Assembly (NCBI GenBank): GCA_018268255.1
Contig: JAFDWX010000001.1
Span: 496,001-560,000 of the forward strand
DNA length: 64,000 bases
Source of the DNA: Armatimonadota bacterium
GTDB lineage: Bacteria; Armatimonadota; Fimbriimonadia; Fimbriimonadales; Fimbriimonadaceae
Reading direction: 5' to 3'
The position numbers were made by a program, and so were the translations under genes. The notes below the pieces were generated by a model. That model did no database searches. It was given only the letters and a program-made list of their open reading frames with translations, and was not told the DNA's origin. Positions 1-7,371 of this stretch are shown here, one piece after another. Numbering within the stretch: the first letter of the stretch is position 1; each line of letters begins with the position of its first letter.

Positions 1-646
1 CGATAACTTCCGGCATGTGATTTTCGACAGCCTCGATCATCACCGCGTGCTGTTCGCTGGTTCGGCGGACCTGCATGCGCCGGGCCGATCCTATTCCCGG
101 ATGAGGAACATCGCCATCGCCTGCGATTTCGTTGGAGGTGTCCACGATCACGACGCGACGGTTCACCTCATCAGCCAAGACGCGAGCCACCTCGCGAAGC
201 TTCGTGGTTTTTCCGACGCCTGGACGTCCCAAAAGCAAAATCGACTGGCCCGACCGAACAATATCGTCTATGATGTCGATCGTGCCTTCCAAGGCACGGC
301 CGACGCGGCATGTGAGGCCGATGACCCGTCCATGCCGATTGCGCATAGCCGAGATCCGGTGCAAAGTTCTCTCGATTCCGGCGCGATTGTCGTCACCGAA
401 TTCGCCAACTGCCTTCACCACGTACTCGATGTCATGCTCGGACACCATGACGTTCTGCATCCGTTCGACTCGGTCGCGAAATCGAAGTTCAGCCGGGCGG
501 CCATAATCCATCACCACCTCGATCAGTGAATCCAGGTCTGGTGCGATTTGGAGCTTTTCTCGTACGACTGGGGGAAGAATGTCCAGAAACTGCGGAAGTC
601 CGTCAGAAAAAATCGACATGAAAATTGTCGTCGAGGCATTCGCCAT
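1..646 (-). CDS. Ycf45/SpoIIIAA-like AAA ATPase (R3H-protein family), 3' part cut by window edge
   Basis: Reading the minus strand from ATG at 646 gives 215 codons with no stop before the window edge. A P-loop (GRPGVGKTTK, about residues 140-149) is followed by a Walker B-like strand (VVIVDTSNE). The layout matches the Ycf45/SpoIIIAA-like ATPases, which in cyanobacteria, plastids and related bacteria carry a C-terminal R3H nucleic-acid-binding domain. That domain would lie off the left edge and cannot be checked. An in-frame ATG at 619 is a possible alternative start, and neither start has a strong ribosome binding site. The ATPase assignment is firm; the family name rests on the N-terminal half only. 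The cellular role of the family is poorly known. Confidence 0.75.
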   Translation of the reverse strand, partial: MANASTTIFMSIFSDGLPQFLDILPPVVREKLQIAPDLDSLIEVVMDYGRPAELRFRDRVERMQNVMVSEHDIEYVVKAVGEFGDDNRAGIERTLHRISAMRNRHGRVIGLTCRVGRALEGTIDIIDDIVRSGQSILLLGRPGVGKTTKLREVARVLADEVNRRVVIVDTSNEIAGDGDVPHPGIGSARRMQVRRTSEQHAVMIEAVENHMPEVI

Positions 647-689
647 ATGAGTTAGACGTCGGCCTCGACCAGTATTCTCCAGAGCTATG

Positions 690-1847
690 TTAAAGGTTCG
701 CTAAATCTGCCAAAGTTACTGTGGCGGTAGCGGTTTTGCCCGCTGTCCAAAAAGTGATTGAGAGTTTGTCGCCCGGCCGTTTGTCAGCTAGAGCGCGCTG
801 AAAATCCATCTGATTCTTAATATCAATACTACCAATTTTTTGGATCACCGACAAACTCTTAAGGCCAGCAATGGAAGCAGGACTTCCGGGACTTACGGAC
901 TGGACCAGAATTCCGTTGCGAGGTGGTTCTGCACCCACTTCGTTGAGGATCTGAGCCCTCGCCTCAGCAATGTCGAGCACTCCAGGATAGGAATAGGTCT
1001 GAACTCCCAGCACTCCGTACCTCGCCCGACCGGATTCGATGATGTCCTTTGATATTTGGCGCACACGCTCGACCGGGATGGCGAATCCAATGCCAGCTGA
1101 TTGCCCGGTCTGGCTTGCGATGGCCGAGTTGATTCCGATTAACTTCCCACCCGCATCTGCCAGTGCTCCACCGGAGTTGCCCGGATTGATGGCAGCATCA
1201 GTTTGGATGGCACCAATTAAGTACATTCCTTCGGGATTTTGACCGCCGTTTGTAAGGTCGACCTCCCTGTTCAAGCTACTCACCACACCAACGCTGAGCG
1301 TCTGATCAAATCCTAGCGGGTTGCCTGCAGCCATGACCCACTCTCCTACTTCGAGACTCTTGCTGCTTCCGATTTCCGCCGGAACGAGGTTGGTTGCGTC
1401 GACCTTAAGTACAGCCAGGTCCGAACGGGGATCTCGACCCTTCAGCTGCGCGGTATAGACCTTACCGTTGCCCAAGTGGACCCGGATAGCCTCTGCCGTG
1501 TCGCCGGTCGATGGATTGATGACGACGTGGTTATTGGTGACGATGTAGCCATCAGAGCTCAGAACAACCCCGGAACCTTTGCCGATGGGGCCAGTATAGG
1601 ACTGAAAGAAGCCTCGACGAACGGTACCGGCTGTGTCAATACTCACGACCGAATCCAAAATTTTCCTTGCCGCAGCCCGAAAATCGGGAGGTGCCGCCCC
1701 AGCAATCTCAGCCGAAGCGTACTTCCCTTGAACTGCAGAAGGCTCGAACATCCTGCCGGTCTTCCGATCCTGAATGTACTGGTTCACCTGCAATGCCGCA
1801 AGTGTGCCCACCAAGCATGCGGCGAAAATTCCAATCAGCTTTTTCAT
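690..1847 (-). CDS. HtrA/DegP-family serine protease with PDZ domain
   Basis: This is a 385-residue periplasmic quality-control protease. The N-terminus (MKKLIGIFAACLVGTLAAL) is a signal or signal-anchor helix, so I start at ATG 1847; the open frame continues upstream but that part is not protease-like. The trypsin-type triad is visible as His107 (TNNHVV), Asp143 (RSDLAVLKVD) and Ser225 (GNSGGAL). One C-terminal PDZ domain (about 275-380) should bind unfolded C-termini. A single PDZ places it with DegS/HhoA-type members rather than two-PDZ DegP. It is divergent from the NTF2-like gene and ends 43 bp from the start of the Ycf45-like gene, which is on the same strand. Function is assigned by family; the substrate is unknown. 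Confidence 0.93.
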   Translation of the reverse strand: MKKLIGIFAACLVGTLAALQVNQYIQDRKTGRMFEPSAVQGKYASAEIAGAAPPDFRAAARKILDSVVSIDTAGTVRRGFFQSYTGPIGKGSGVVLSSDGYIVTNNHVVINPSTGDTAEAIRVHLGNGKVYTAQLKGRDPRSDLAVLKVDATNLVPAEIGSSKSLEVGEWVMAAGNPLGFDQTLSVGVVSSLNREVDLTNGGQNPEGMYLIGAIQTDAAINPGNSGGALADAGGKLIGINSAIASQTGQSAGIGFAIPVERVRQISKDIIESGRARYGVLGVQTYSYPGVLDIAEARAQILNEVGAEPPRNGILVQSVSPGSPASIAGLKSLSVIQKIGSIDIKNQMDFQRALADKRPGDKLSITFWTAGKTATATVTLADLANL

Positions 1848-1998
1848 CTGGTTGATAAAACTCCATACGTCCCGCGCATGGTTCCCAAACGCAAGTGGGA
1901 CAATTTTCTGCGAACTCCGTAATTTTAACACTTTATGTAGACAAACGGTGATATTATATGCGTCCGGCTGCAAGTGCGGCCTCAGGAGAACTAACTAT

Positions 1999-2358
1999 AT
2001 GGATGCAAAACAAGTTGGAACCGAACTCGTCAATCTGTGCCGCGAGGGCCGAGATCGCGAGGCAATCGAAAAGTTTTATCATGCCGACGTCGTTTGTTCA
2101 GAACCGATGGGAGAGAATCCCCAAAAGCGAGGCATCGACGAAGCGTACAAGAGCGTTGAGATGTTTCAGAACATGATGGAAGTGCACAGTGGCGATTTGA
2201 AAGGGCCGTTCCCTCACGGCAATCAGTTCACCACGTACGCCAATTACGACGTGACTGAGAAGCAATCGGGTAATCGCTTCAACATGGAAGAAGTAGCGCT
2301 TTACACCGTTGAAGACGGCAAAATCACCGAAGCCAAATTCTATTACGACATGGGCTAA
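1999..2358 (+). CDS. NTF2/SnoaL-like domain protein
   Basis: A 119-residue single-domain protein with the cone-shaped alpha+beta pattern of the NTF2-like superfamily. It has N-terminal helices (VNLCREGRDREAIEKFY), a pocket-lining segment around SEPMGENP and C-terminal strands (VALYTVEDGKITEAKFYY). Members include small isomerases, dehydratases and stress-related ligand binders, so no reaction can be assigned. The start is fixed by AGGAGA at 1984-1989, nine bases before ATG. It is 46 bp upstream of a Gfo/Idh/MocA gene and may be co-transcribed with it. The 150-bp gap to the divergent htrA-like gene probably carries both promoters; a TATTAT box at 1952-1957 is a weak candidate for this gene. 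Confidence 0.8.
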   Translation: MDAKQVGTELVNLCREGRDREAIEKFYHADVVCSEPMGENPQKRGIDEAYKSVEMFQNMMEVHSGDLKGPFPHGNQFTTYANYDVTEKQSGNRFNMEEVALYTVEDGKITEAKFYYDMG

Positions 2359-2404
2359 ACGCAATCCGGCGAACGTACGCGTTCCTGCGCTATCTTGGGA
2401 GTGT

Positions 2405-3379
2405 ATGGAACGCGTGCGCATTGCCGTTATCGGCTCAGGTGGCATCACCCGGTGGCACCTAGGAGAACTTCTCAAAAGCAAAGAAGCTGAGATCGTCGCC
2501 CTGTGCGATCCCAACCCCGACCAGGTCGATTCGACCAAAGTCCAGTTTCCCCAACTGGCAGAGGTTCCCGTTTACTCCGCGTCGTCTGCGGTATACGAAA
2601 TGGCCAAACCCGATGCGGTGCTCATCATGTCGCCGCACAAATTCCATCACGATCAGATCGTTGAAGCGTTTGAAGCCAAATGCCATGTGATGGCTGAAAA
2701 GCCCTTGGTCGGCAATGCAGATGAAGCTCAATCGGTCATCAACGCGCGGGACAAATCCGGCAAGATCGGTTTTCTCAGCTACCAGCGGCACTTGGACGGA
2801 GAGTTTCGCTACGTTCGAGAGCAGGTTCTTTCAGGGAAATACGGACCTTTGAAGATGATCACCATGCTGCTCTGCCAATCGTGGAAGCAGTTTACGGTTG
2901 GATCGTGGCGACAGGTTCCAGATCTCTCGTGCGGCGGGATGCTGAATGACTCGGGAAGCCACATGATGGATATGCTTCTCTGGACCAGCGGAATGACTCC
3001 CGAATCAGTGACGGCGGTCATCGACAATTGCGATTCACCAGTCGATATCAACGCTGTCGTGACCGTGCGGTTTAAAGAGGGGGCGATCGGTGCTGTGACC
3101 GTCGTCGGCGATGCTGCGCTTTGGCATGAAGAGAACAGCTGGTCTTTGGAAGGCGCAACCCTGCTAAGTCGAGAAGGCAAAGTCCAAATTCACGAAGCTG
3201 GAGGCAGAAAATTCACCTCAAACGCTTTGCCAGGGATGGGCTCCCCTGCGCAGCACTTCATCGACGTGATCAAGGGCCGCGCTGAACTCCAGTCGAGCTT
3301 TGAGCACGGCAAAATGGTTGCGGAATTGACTGCGGCTGCCTACAAGGCTGCGGAAACTGGATCGGTGGTGAAGCTCTAG
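2405..3379 (+). CDS. Gfo/Idh/MocA-family NAD(P)-dependent oxidoreductase
   Basis: A 324-residue enzyme. The Rossmann motif GSGGITRWHLGEL opens the protein and the family signature AEKPLV lies near residue 98, so the N-terminal half binds NAD(P). The C-terminal alpha/beta domain (from about 120) should bind a sugar, inositol or related polyol. I start at ATG 2405 because GGGAG lies just upstream and the dinucleotide fold begins at residue 4. The next gene is a second, distinct member of the family, an arrangement typical of sugar-derivative catabolism. The substrate cannot be read from sequence. It is slightly shorter than the usual 340-380 residues but shows no obvious loss. Confidence 0.88.
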   Translation: MERVRIAVIGSGGITRWHLGELLKSKEAEIVALCDPNPDQVDSTKVQFPQLAEVPVYSASSAVYEMAKPDAVLIMSPHKFHHDQIVEAFEAKCHVMAEKPLVGNADEAQSVINARDKSGKIGFLSYQRHLDGEFRYVREQVLSGKYGPLKMITMLLCQSWKQFTVGSWRQVPDLSCGGMLNDSGSHMMDMLLWTSGMTPESVTAVIDNCDSPVDINAVVTVRFKEGAIGAVTVVGDAALWHEENSWSLEGATLLSREGKVQIHEAGGRKFTSNALPGMGSPAQHFIDVIKGRAELQSSFEHGKMVAELTAAAYKAAETGSVVKL

Positions 3380-3452
3380 GGTACGGCAGGTTCGCTGATT
3401 ACCCGTGTAATCTTGAATGGTAAAGGGGTTCGCCCCTCTCATAGGAATTGGA

Positions 3453-4526
3453 ATGGCAAAAAAGCTAAAAATCGGACTTATCGGCGCTGGGGGAATTGCC
3501 CGGGGCGCCCACGTACCAGGATACAAATCGGTCTCGGAAAAGTGTGAAATCGTCGCCGCTTGCGATCCCAGCGAATCGGCAATCGAGGAACTGAAAAAGG
3601 AGGTCGGTGAGGTCAAAGTCTACAGCGAGTACAAAGACTTGCTGGCGGACAAGGAAATTGACGCAGTCTCAGTGACCACCCCGAACGCGTTTCACATGCA
3701 ACCGACGATCGACGCCCTGAAAGCCGGCAAGCACGTCCTTTGCGAAAAGCCGTTGGCGATGAACGGAGAAGAGGCTCGTCACATGTGCGCGGCTGCACGC
3801 GAAAGCGGAAAAATCCTGCAAGTGGCTCTGCAAATGAGATTTGGCTCTGGTGCTCAGTTCCTGCACAAGTTCATTGAAAATGGGCACTTGGGAGACGTGT
3901 ATTACGCTCGCGCCAAAGCTCTGCGCCGCCGAGGAGTACCGCACTGGGGCGTTTTCATCGACAAGGAAAAGCAGGGCGGTGGTCCACTCATCGATATCGG
4001 CGTTCATATCTTGGACCTGACGTTGTTCCTCATGGGCTATCCCAAGCCGATCAGCGCAACAGGGAAAACCTGGGACACGCTCGCTAAAGATCCGAAGAAC
4101 GCCAACTTCTGGGGAGATTTCGACAGGAGTAAGTTTACGGTCGAAGACTTTGCGGTCGGTTTTATCCGATTCGATAATGGAGCTTGCGTGACGCTCGAAA
4201 GCTCATTCATGGCCAACATTGAAGGCGATCCATTTGAGACGCAGCTTTTTGGTACCGAGGCTGGAGCTATCGTAAAGGGCTGGGGCGATGAGCCAGTCAC
4301 CATCTTTAAGGAGATGGATCAGCAATACTTCGAAATGAAGCCGCAGCGGCTGCCGCACGTACCATCGTCGCACACGGCTGAAGTCCAAGCGTTTGTGGAT
4401 GCGATCCTCGAAGGCAAGCCGTCACCTGTGCCGGGAGAGAATGGCTTGACCCTAAACGCCATTTTCGACGCGCTCTACAAGAGTAGCGAAACTGGCAAGG
4501 AAGAAGCCGTTAACGTGAAGTTCTAG
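3453..4526 (+). CDS. Gfo/Idh/MocA-family NAD(P)-dependent oxidoreductase (second copy)
   Basis: A 357-residue paralogue of the preceding enzyme. It has a Rossmann loop (GAGGIARGAHVPG), the conserved CEKPLAMN segment and an IDIGVHILDL helix that carries the family's active-site His in the second domain. ATG 3453 is preceded by AGGA at suitable spacing and begins directly with the NAD-binding strand. The gap to the previous gene is 73 bp, so the pair probably forms one transcription unit. The two proteins differ strongly outside the motifs and are unlikely to be isozymes. The physiological substrate is unknown, probably a sugar or inositol derivative. Confidence 0.88.
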   Translation: MAKKLKIGLIGAGGIARGAHVPGYKSVSEKCEIVAACDPSESAIEELKKEVGEVKVYSEYKDLLADKEIDAVSVTTPNAFHMQPTIDALKAGKHVLCEKPLAMNGEEARHMCAAARESGKILQVALQMRFGSGAQFLHKFIENGHLGDVYYARAKALRRRGVPHWGVFIDKEKQGGGPLIDIGVHILDLTLFLMGYPKPISATGKTWDTLAKDPKNANFWGDFDRSKFTVEDFAVGFIRFDNGACVTLESSFMANIEGDPFETQLFGTEAGAIVKGWGDEPVTIFKEMDQQYFEMKPQRLPHVPSSHTAEVQAFVDAILEGKPSPVPGENGLTLNAIFDALYKSSETGKEEAVNVKF

Positions 4527-4539
4527 GCAATAAAGTCAC

Positions 4540-4577
4540 AAGTCTCATGTTCCTTGCCGATTAGGAACATGAGACTT
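4540..4577. promoter_or_regulatory. Perfect 15-bp inverted repeat over the start of the PEP-CTERM gene
   Basis: The left arm 4540-4554 (AAGTCTCATGTTCCT) is exactly complementary to the right arm 4563-4577, with an 8-base loop. The right arm contains the likely ATG (4569-4571) and the AGGA that could serve as its ribosome binding site. The repeat begins 14 bp after the stop of the upstream oxidoreductase. No T-run follows, so a standard intrinsic terminator is not supported. In RNA the hairpin would hide the start codon. Confidence 0.75.
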
Positions 4578-5402
4578 CGATTTGTGGCGAGCATGCTCGC
4601 GATTCCCTTGGGCAGCGCGATGAGCGCGGCTTCCATTGTCAGCATCACGAACGGGACCAACCAGGTCGCCCTTTCGCTGAGCAACTTGATCACCAACGGG
4701 AGCTTCGAGGCGCAGGTATCTTCTGTGCCCTTGAACTCGTTCTGGGCAACGGGTACCTCGATGAGTCCCACCGTTTCCCTGACAGGTTGGACTGGTGCTG
4801 GTCAGACCAACGCCTACGCAACCTGGGGCAACGACGGAAGTCCCGCCTTGGGAATCAAGGGAAGTGCTCCGATCCCAGATGGGCAGGTAGGTTTGTACTT
4901 TGGCGCGTTCATCGTGTCGGGCATGTCCGCCGCGCCGATCTTTCATCCAAACGGCACGATTACGTTTGCATCCAACCCAAATATTCAGGCTGATCCGCTC
5001 TACGGGCCGGTAACGCTAGAGCAAACCCTAACAGGTTTGATTCCAGGGGACAACTACCTGCTTGACTTTTGGGCCAGTGGCGAAGCGGCCGTTACCGGAG
5101 CGTGGCAGGAGGGTTTGTTCGGTCTGGATATCACGGGTGAGGCGACGACTTATTTGGCGGTGCCCAGTGGAGGCGGACCTCAAGGGGCATTCCAACGATA
5201 CAAAGTGCTGTTCAAACCCACGTTTTCCACCACTACTATCAAGTTCACCAACTGGGGGCACATCACGTCGAATGGCTTTGCCAGCGAACTATGCCTGGAC
5301 GATGTGATTCTGAATCACCAGGCTGTGCCGGAGCCACCCGAGTGGGCCGCCCTTGCACTGGGGACCATCGGAATCCTAGTGGGCCGGCGACGCTCAGTGT
5401 AG
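4569..5402 (+). CDS. PEP-CTERM sorting-signal protein
   Basis: A 277-residue secreted protein. The N-terminal hydrophobic stretch (about residues 4-20, ending AMSAAS) is a signal peptide. The C-terminus is a textbook PEP-CTERM tripartite tail: VPEPPEW, a hydrophobic helix, then GRRRSV. Family knowledge says such tails are recognised by an exosortase for export and attachment; no exosortase gene is in this window. The middle part, rich in Gly, Thr, Asn and beta-strand patterns with NLITNGSFE near the N-terminus, resembles a carbohydrate-binding-type jelly roll, but that is a guess. An in-frame TTG at 4554 is an alternative start. The start region lies in a perfect hairpin. Confidence 0.85.
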   Translation: MRLRFVASMLAIPLGSAMSAASIVSITNGTNQVALSLSNLITNGSFEAQVSSVPLNSFWATGTSMSPTVSLTGWTGAGQTNAYATWGNDGSPALGIKGSAPIPDGQVGLYFGAFIVSGMSAAPIFHPNGTITFASNPNIQADPLYGPVTLEQTLTGLIPGDNYLLDFWASGEAAVTGAWQEGLFGLDITGEATTYLAVPSGGGPQGAFQRYKVLFKPTFSTTTIKFTNWGHITSNGFASELCLDDVILNHQAVPEPPEWAALALGTIGILVGRRRSV

Positions 5403-5406
5403 ATCG

Positions 5407-7020
5407 CTACATTCGAAACATGGTGAATGCCGGAGGCTCGGGTGGAGCATTCCGGCTCGCCTCGATACCTAGGGCAACGACTCTCCGCGTATCAACCGGG
5501 TCGATGATTCCGTCATCCCAAATCCGAGCAGTGGAGAAAAATGCGCTGGACTCCTCACCGTACTTTTGAAGGGTTGGAGCCTTGAAGCTCTCCTGCTCTT
5601 CGGGCGACATCGATTGTCCTTGTGCCGCTAACTGGTCCATCTTCACCGTCAGAAGCACGTTTGCCGCCTGTTCCCCACCCATAACCGAGATCCTTGCATT
5701 GGGCCACATCCAGAGCATGCGTGGTCCGTACGCGCGGCCGCACATTCCATAATTGCCAGCACCATAGCTCCCGCCCACGATCACGGTGAATTTCGGAACG
5801 GTGGCTGTCGATACTGCGGAAACGAGCTTGGCCCCATTTTTTGCGATCCCCTCGTTTTCGTACCGTTTTCCAACCATAAAGCCGGTGATGTTCTGAACAA
5901 ACAGGAGTGGTACGTTGCGTTGGCAGCAGAGCTCGATAAAGTGGGCACCTTTGAGGGCGGATTCGCTGAACAGGATTCCGTCGTTGGCCAAAACGCCCAC
6001 CAGATGTCCGCCAACTCTCGCGAAGCCGCAGATCAGTGTCTTGCCGTAGTTCGCCTTGAACTCGTGCATTCGCGAGCCATCCAAGATGCGCGCGAGAACT
6101 TCCCGCATCGCCATGGGCTTTTTGGAATCGGAAGGTACGAGAGAGTACAGATCTTCGGCTGGATAGTGCGGATCTTCGGGAGCAATGGGATCGGGCCACT
6201 GCCGATTCACCGGCTTGTCGGCAGTGCTCTCGACGATGTTTCGTACGAGTTGCAGAGCATGATGGTCGTCCTCTGCGAAGTGGTCAGCTACTCCGCTCAA
6301 CCTCGTGTGGACATCCGCACCACCCAATTCTTCAGCGGTGACTTCCTCGCCGGTGGCGGCTTTTACCAGGGGTGGTCCACCCAGAAAGATGGTGCCCTGG
6401 TTCTTGACGATGATGCTCTCGTCGCTCATAGCGGGAACGTAAGCTCCCCCCGCCGTGCACGATCCCATGACGGCGGCGATCTGAGCAATTCCAGCAGCGC
6501 TCATCCGCGCCTGGTTGTAAAAGATCCGTCCGAAGTGTTCCTTGTCGGGAAACACCTCGCTCTGGAGTGGCAAGAATGCTCCGCCGGAATCGACAAGGTA
6601 AATCGTGGTGAGGCGATTCTCCAGTGCAATTTCCTGAGCCCGGAGGTGCTTCTTGACCGTTATGGGGAAATACGTGCCGCCCTTAACTGTCGCGTCGTTG
6701 GCGACGATCATACATTCGCGACCGTGAATGCGACCGATTCCGGTGACGATGCCTGCGCATGGAGCATCTCCACCGTACATTCCTGTGGCCGCGAGGGTCG
6801 AGAACTCAAGGAACGGAGACCCATCGTCGAGAAGGGCATCGATCCGATCTCGCGCCAAGAGTTTGCCTCGCTTCTCGTGTTTGGCAACGGCTTCCGGACC
6901 GCCGCCTTCGAGAGCTTTGTCTGTCGCGCGGCGCCACTCCTCCAAGATGGCATCCATCGCTTTGCGATTGGCTCGGTGTTCCTCGTCGTTGAGATGCGCC
7001 AGCGTAGAGATAGGCTCCAT
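5407..7020 (-). CDS. Methylcrotonyl-CoA carboxylase beta subunit (carboxyltransferase)
   Basis: A 537-residue acyl-CoA carboxylase beta chain. Two crotonase-like carboxyltransferase domains are present: the N half holds [12 protein letters not shown] and [16 protein letters not shown], the C half [16 protein letters not shown]. The segment [17 protein letters not shown] together with ELGGADVH and DDHHAL fits methylcrotonyl-CoA carboxylase better than propionyl- or acetyl-CoA carboxylase. The predicted reaction is carboxyl transfer from biotin to 3-methylcrotonyl-CoA in leucine breakdown. ATG 7020 is preferred over TTG 7050, which lies inside the T-run of an upstream terminator. The biotin carboxylase/biotin-carrier alpha subunit is not adjacent and must be encoded elsewhere. 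The gene is convergent with the PEP-CTERM gene. Confidence 0.88.
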   Translation of the reverse strand: MEPISTLAHLNDEEHRANRKAMDAILEEWRRATDKALEGGGPEAVAKHEKRGKLLARDRIDALLDDGSPFLEFSTLAATGMYGGDAPCAGIVTGIGRIHGRECMIVANDATVKGGTYFPITVKKHLRAQEIALENRLTTIYLVDSGGAFLPLQSEVFPDKEHFGRIFYNQARMSAAGIAQIAAVMGSCTAGGAYVPAMSDESIIVKNQGTIFLGGPPLVKAATGEEVTAEELGGADVHTRLSGVADHFAEDDHHALQLVRNIVESTADKPVNRQWPDPIAPEDPHYPAEDLYSLVPSDSKKPMAMREVLARILDGSRMHEFKANYGKTLICGFARVGGHLVGVLANDGILFSESALKGAHFIELCCQRNVPLLFVQNITGFMVGKRYENEGIAKNGAKLVSAVSTATVPKFTVIVGGSYGAGNYGMCGRAYGPRMLWMWPNARISVMGGEQAANVLLTVKMDQLAAQGQSMSPEEQESFKAPTLQKYGEESSAFFSTARIWDDGIIDPVDTRRVVALGIEASRNAPPEPPAFTMFRM

Positions 7021-7048
7021 GGTTGAAATCTGAGAATACCGGTTGGGC

Positions 7049-7076
7049 AAAAAAATGCCCCGACCGAAGTCGGGGC
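7049..7076 (-). terminator. Intrinsic terminator with UUCG tetraloop
   Basis: On the minus strand an 8-bp GC-rich stem (GCCCCGAC / GTCGGGGC) closes a C(UUCG)G tetraloop and is followed by A and seven T. It lies downstream of tRNA-Pro and directly upstream of the carboxylase gene, so it should end tRNA transcription and insulate that gene. Confidence 0.92.
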
Positions 7077-7244
7077 CATCTAGGTCTTGTGCTTGTCGTC
7101 TTGCTAAAATCTTCTCTGACTTCGTGGCTTAGTCACCACTAACTCTGTTTTACAACATTAGATACCGAACGGGTCCGCCAATAGTTCCATCTTAGTAAAG
7201 ATTGTGGTGAAAACCCACGGTACGCGGGATTCTTGCGGAAAAAA
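7077..7244 (-). other. Transcribed spacer between tRNA-Pro and its terminator; no gene seen
   Basis: These 168 bp separate the tRNA 3' end from the terminator. No open frame of note and no second tRNA could be folded by eye. A T6 run follows the tRNA CCA within two bases and might already end most transcripts. If it does not, this is a 3' trailer or a small RNA of about 170 nt with its own terminator. Confidence 0.4.
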
Positions 7245-7321
7245 TGGTCGGGGCAGCAGGATTCGAACCTGCGGCCTTCTGGTCCCAAACCAGACGCGCT
7301 ACCAAACTGCGCCATGCCCCG
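7245..7321 (-). tRNA. tRNA-Pro (anticodon UGG)
   Basis: A 77-nt cloverleaf with a 7-bp acceptor stem (CGGGGCA / TGCCCCG), discriminator A and an encoded CCA. The anticodon arm is TCTGG-TTTGGGA-CCAGA, giving UGG, and the T loop is GTTCGAATC. All expected features are present. It reads on the minus strand and is followed by a T-run and then a strong terminator. Confidence 0.97.
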
Positions 7322-7371
7322 CAGGAACGTGAGGATACCAGATTGGGGCGCGCAAAGGGTAATTTTTCTCC

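Noticed and set aside
17-529. 170- and 124-codon plus-strand frames at the left edge
   Set aside because: They are antisense to the Ycf45-like ATPase, whose minus-strand reading has a P-loop and runs off the window.
1774-1998. N-terminal extension of the NTF2-like protein, reading from 1774
   Set aside because: The extension is antisense to the HtrA signal region and non-conserved in style. ATG 1999 has a strong ribosome binding site.
5920-7026. 368-codon plus-strand frame opposite the carboxylase beta gene
   Set aside because: Shadow of the carboxyltransferase, with low-complexity translation.
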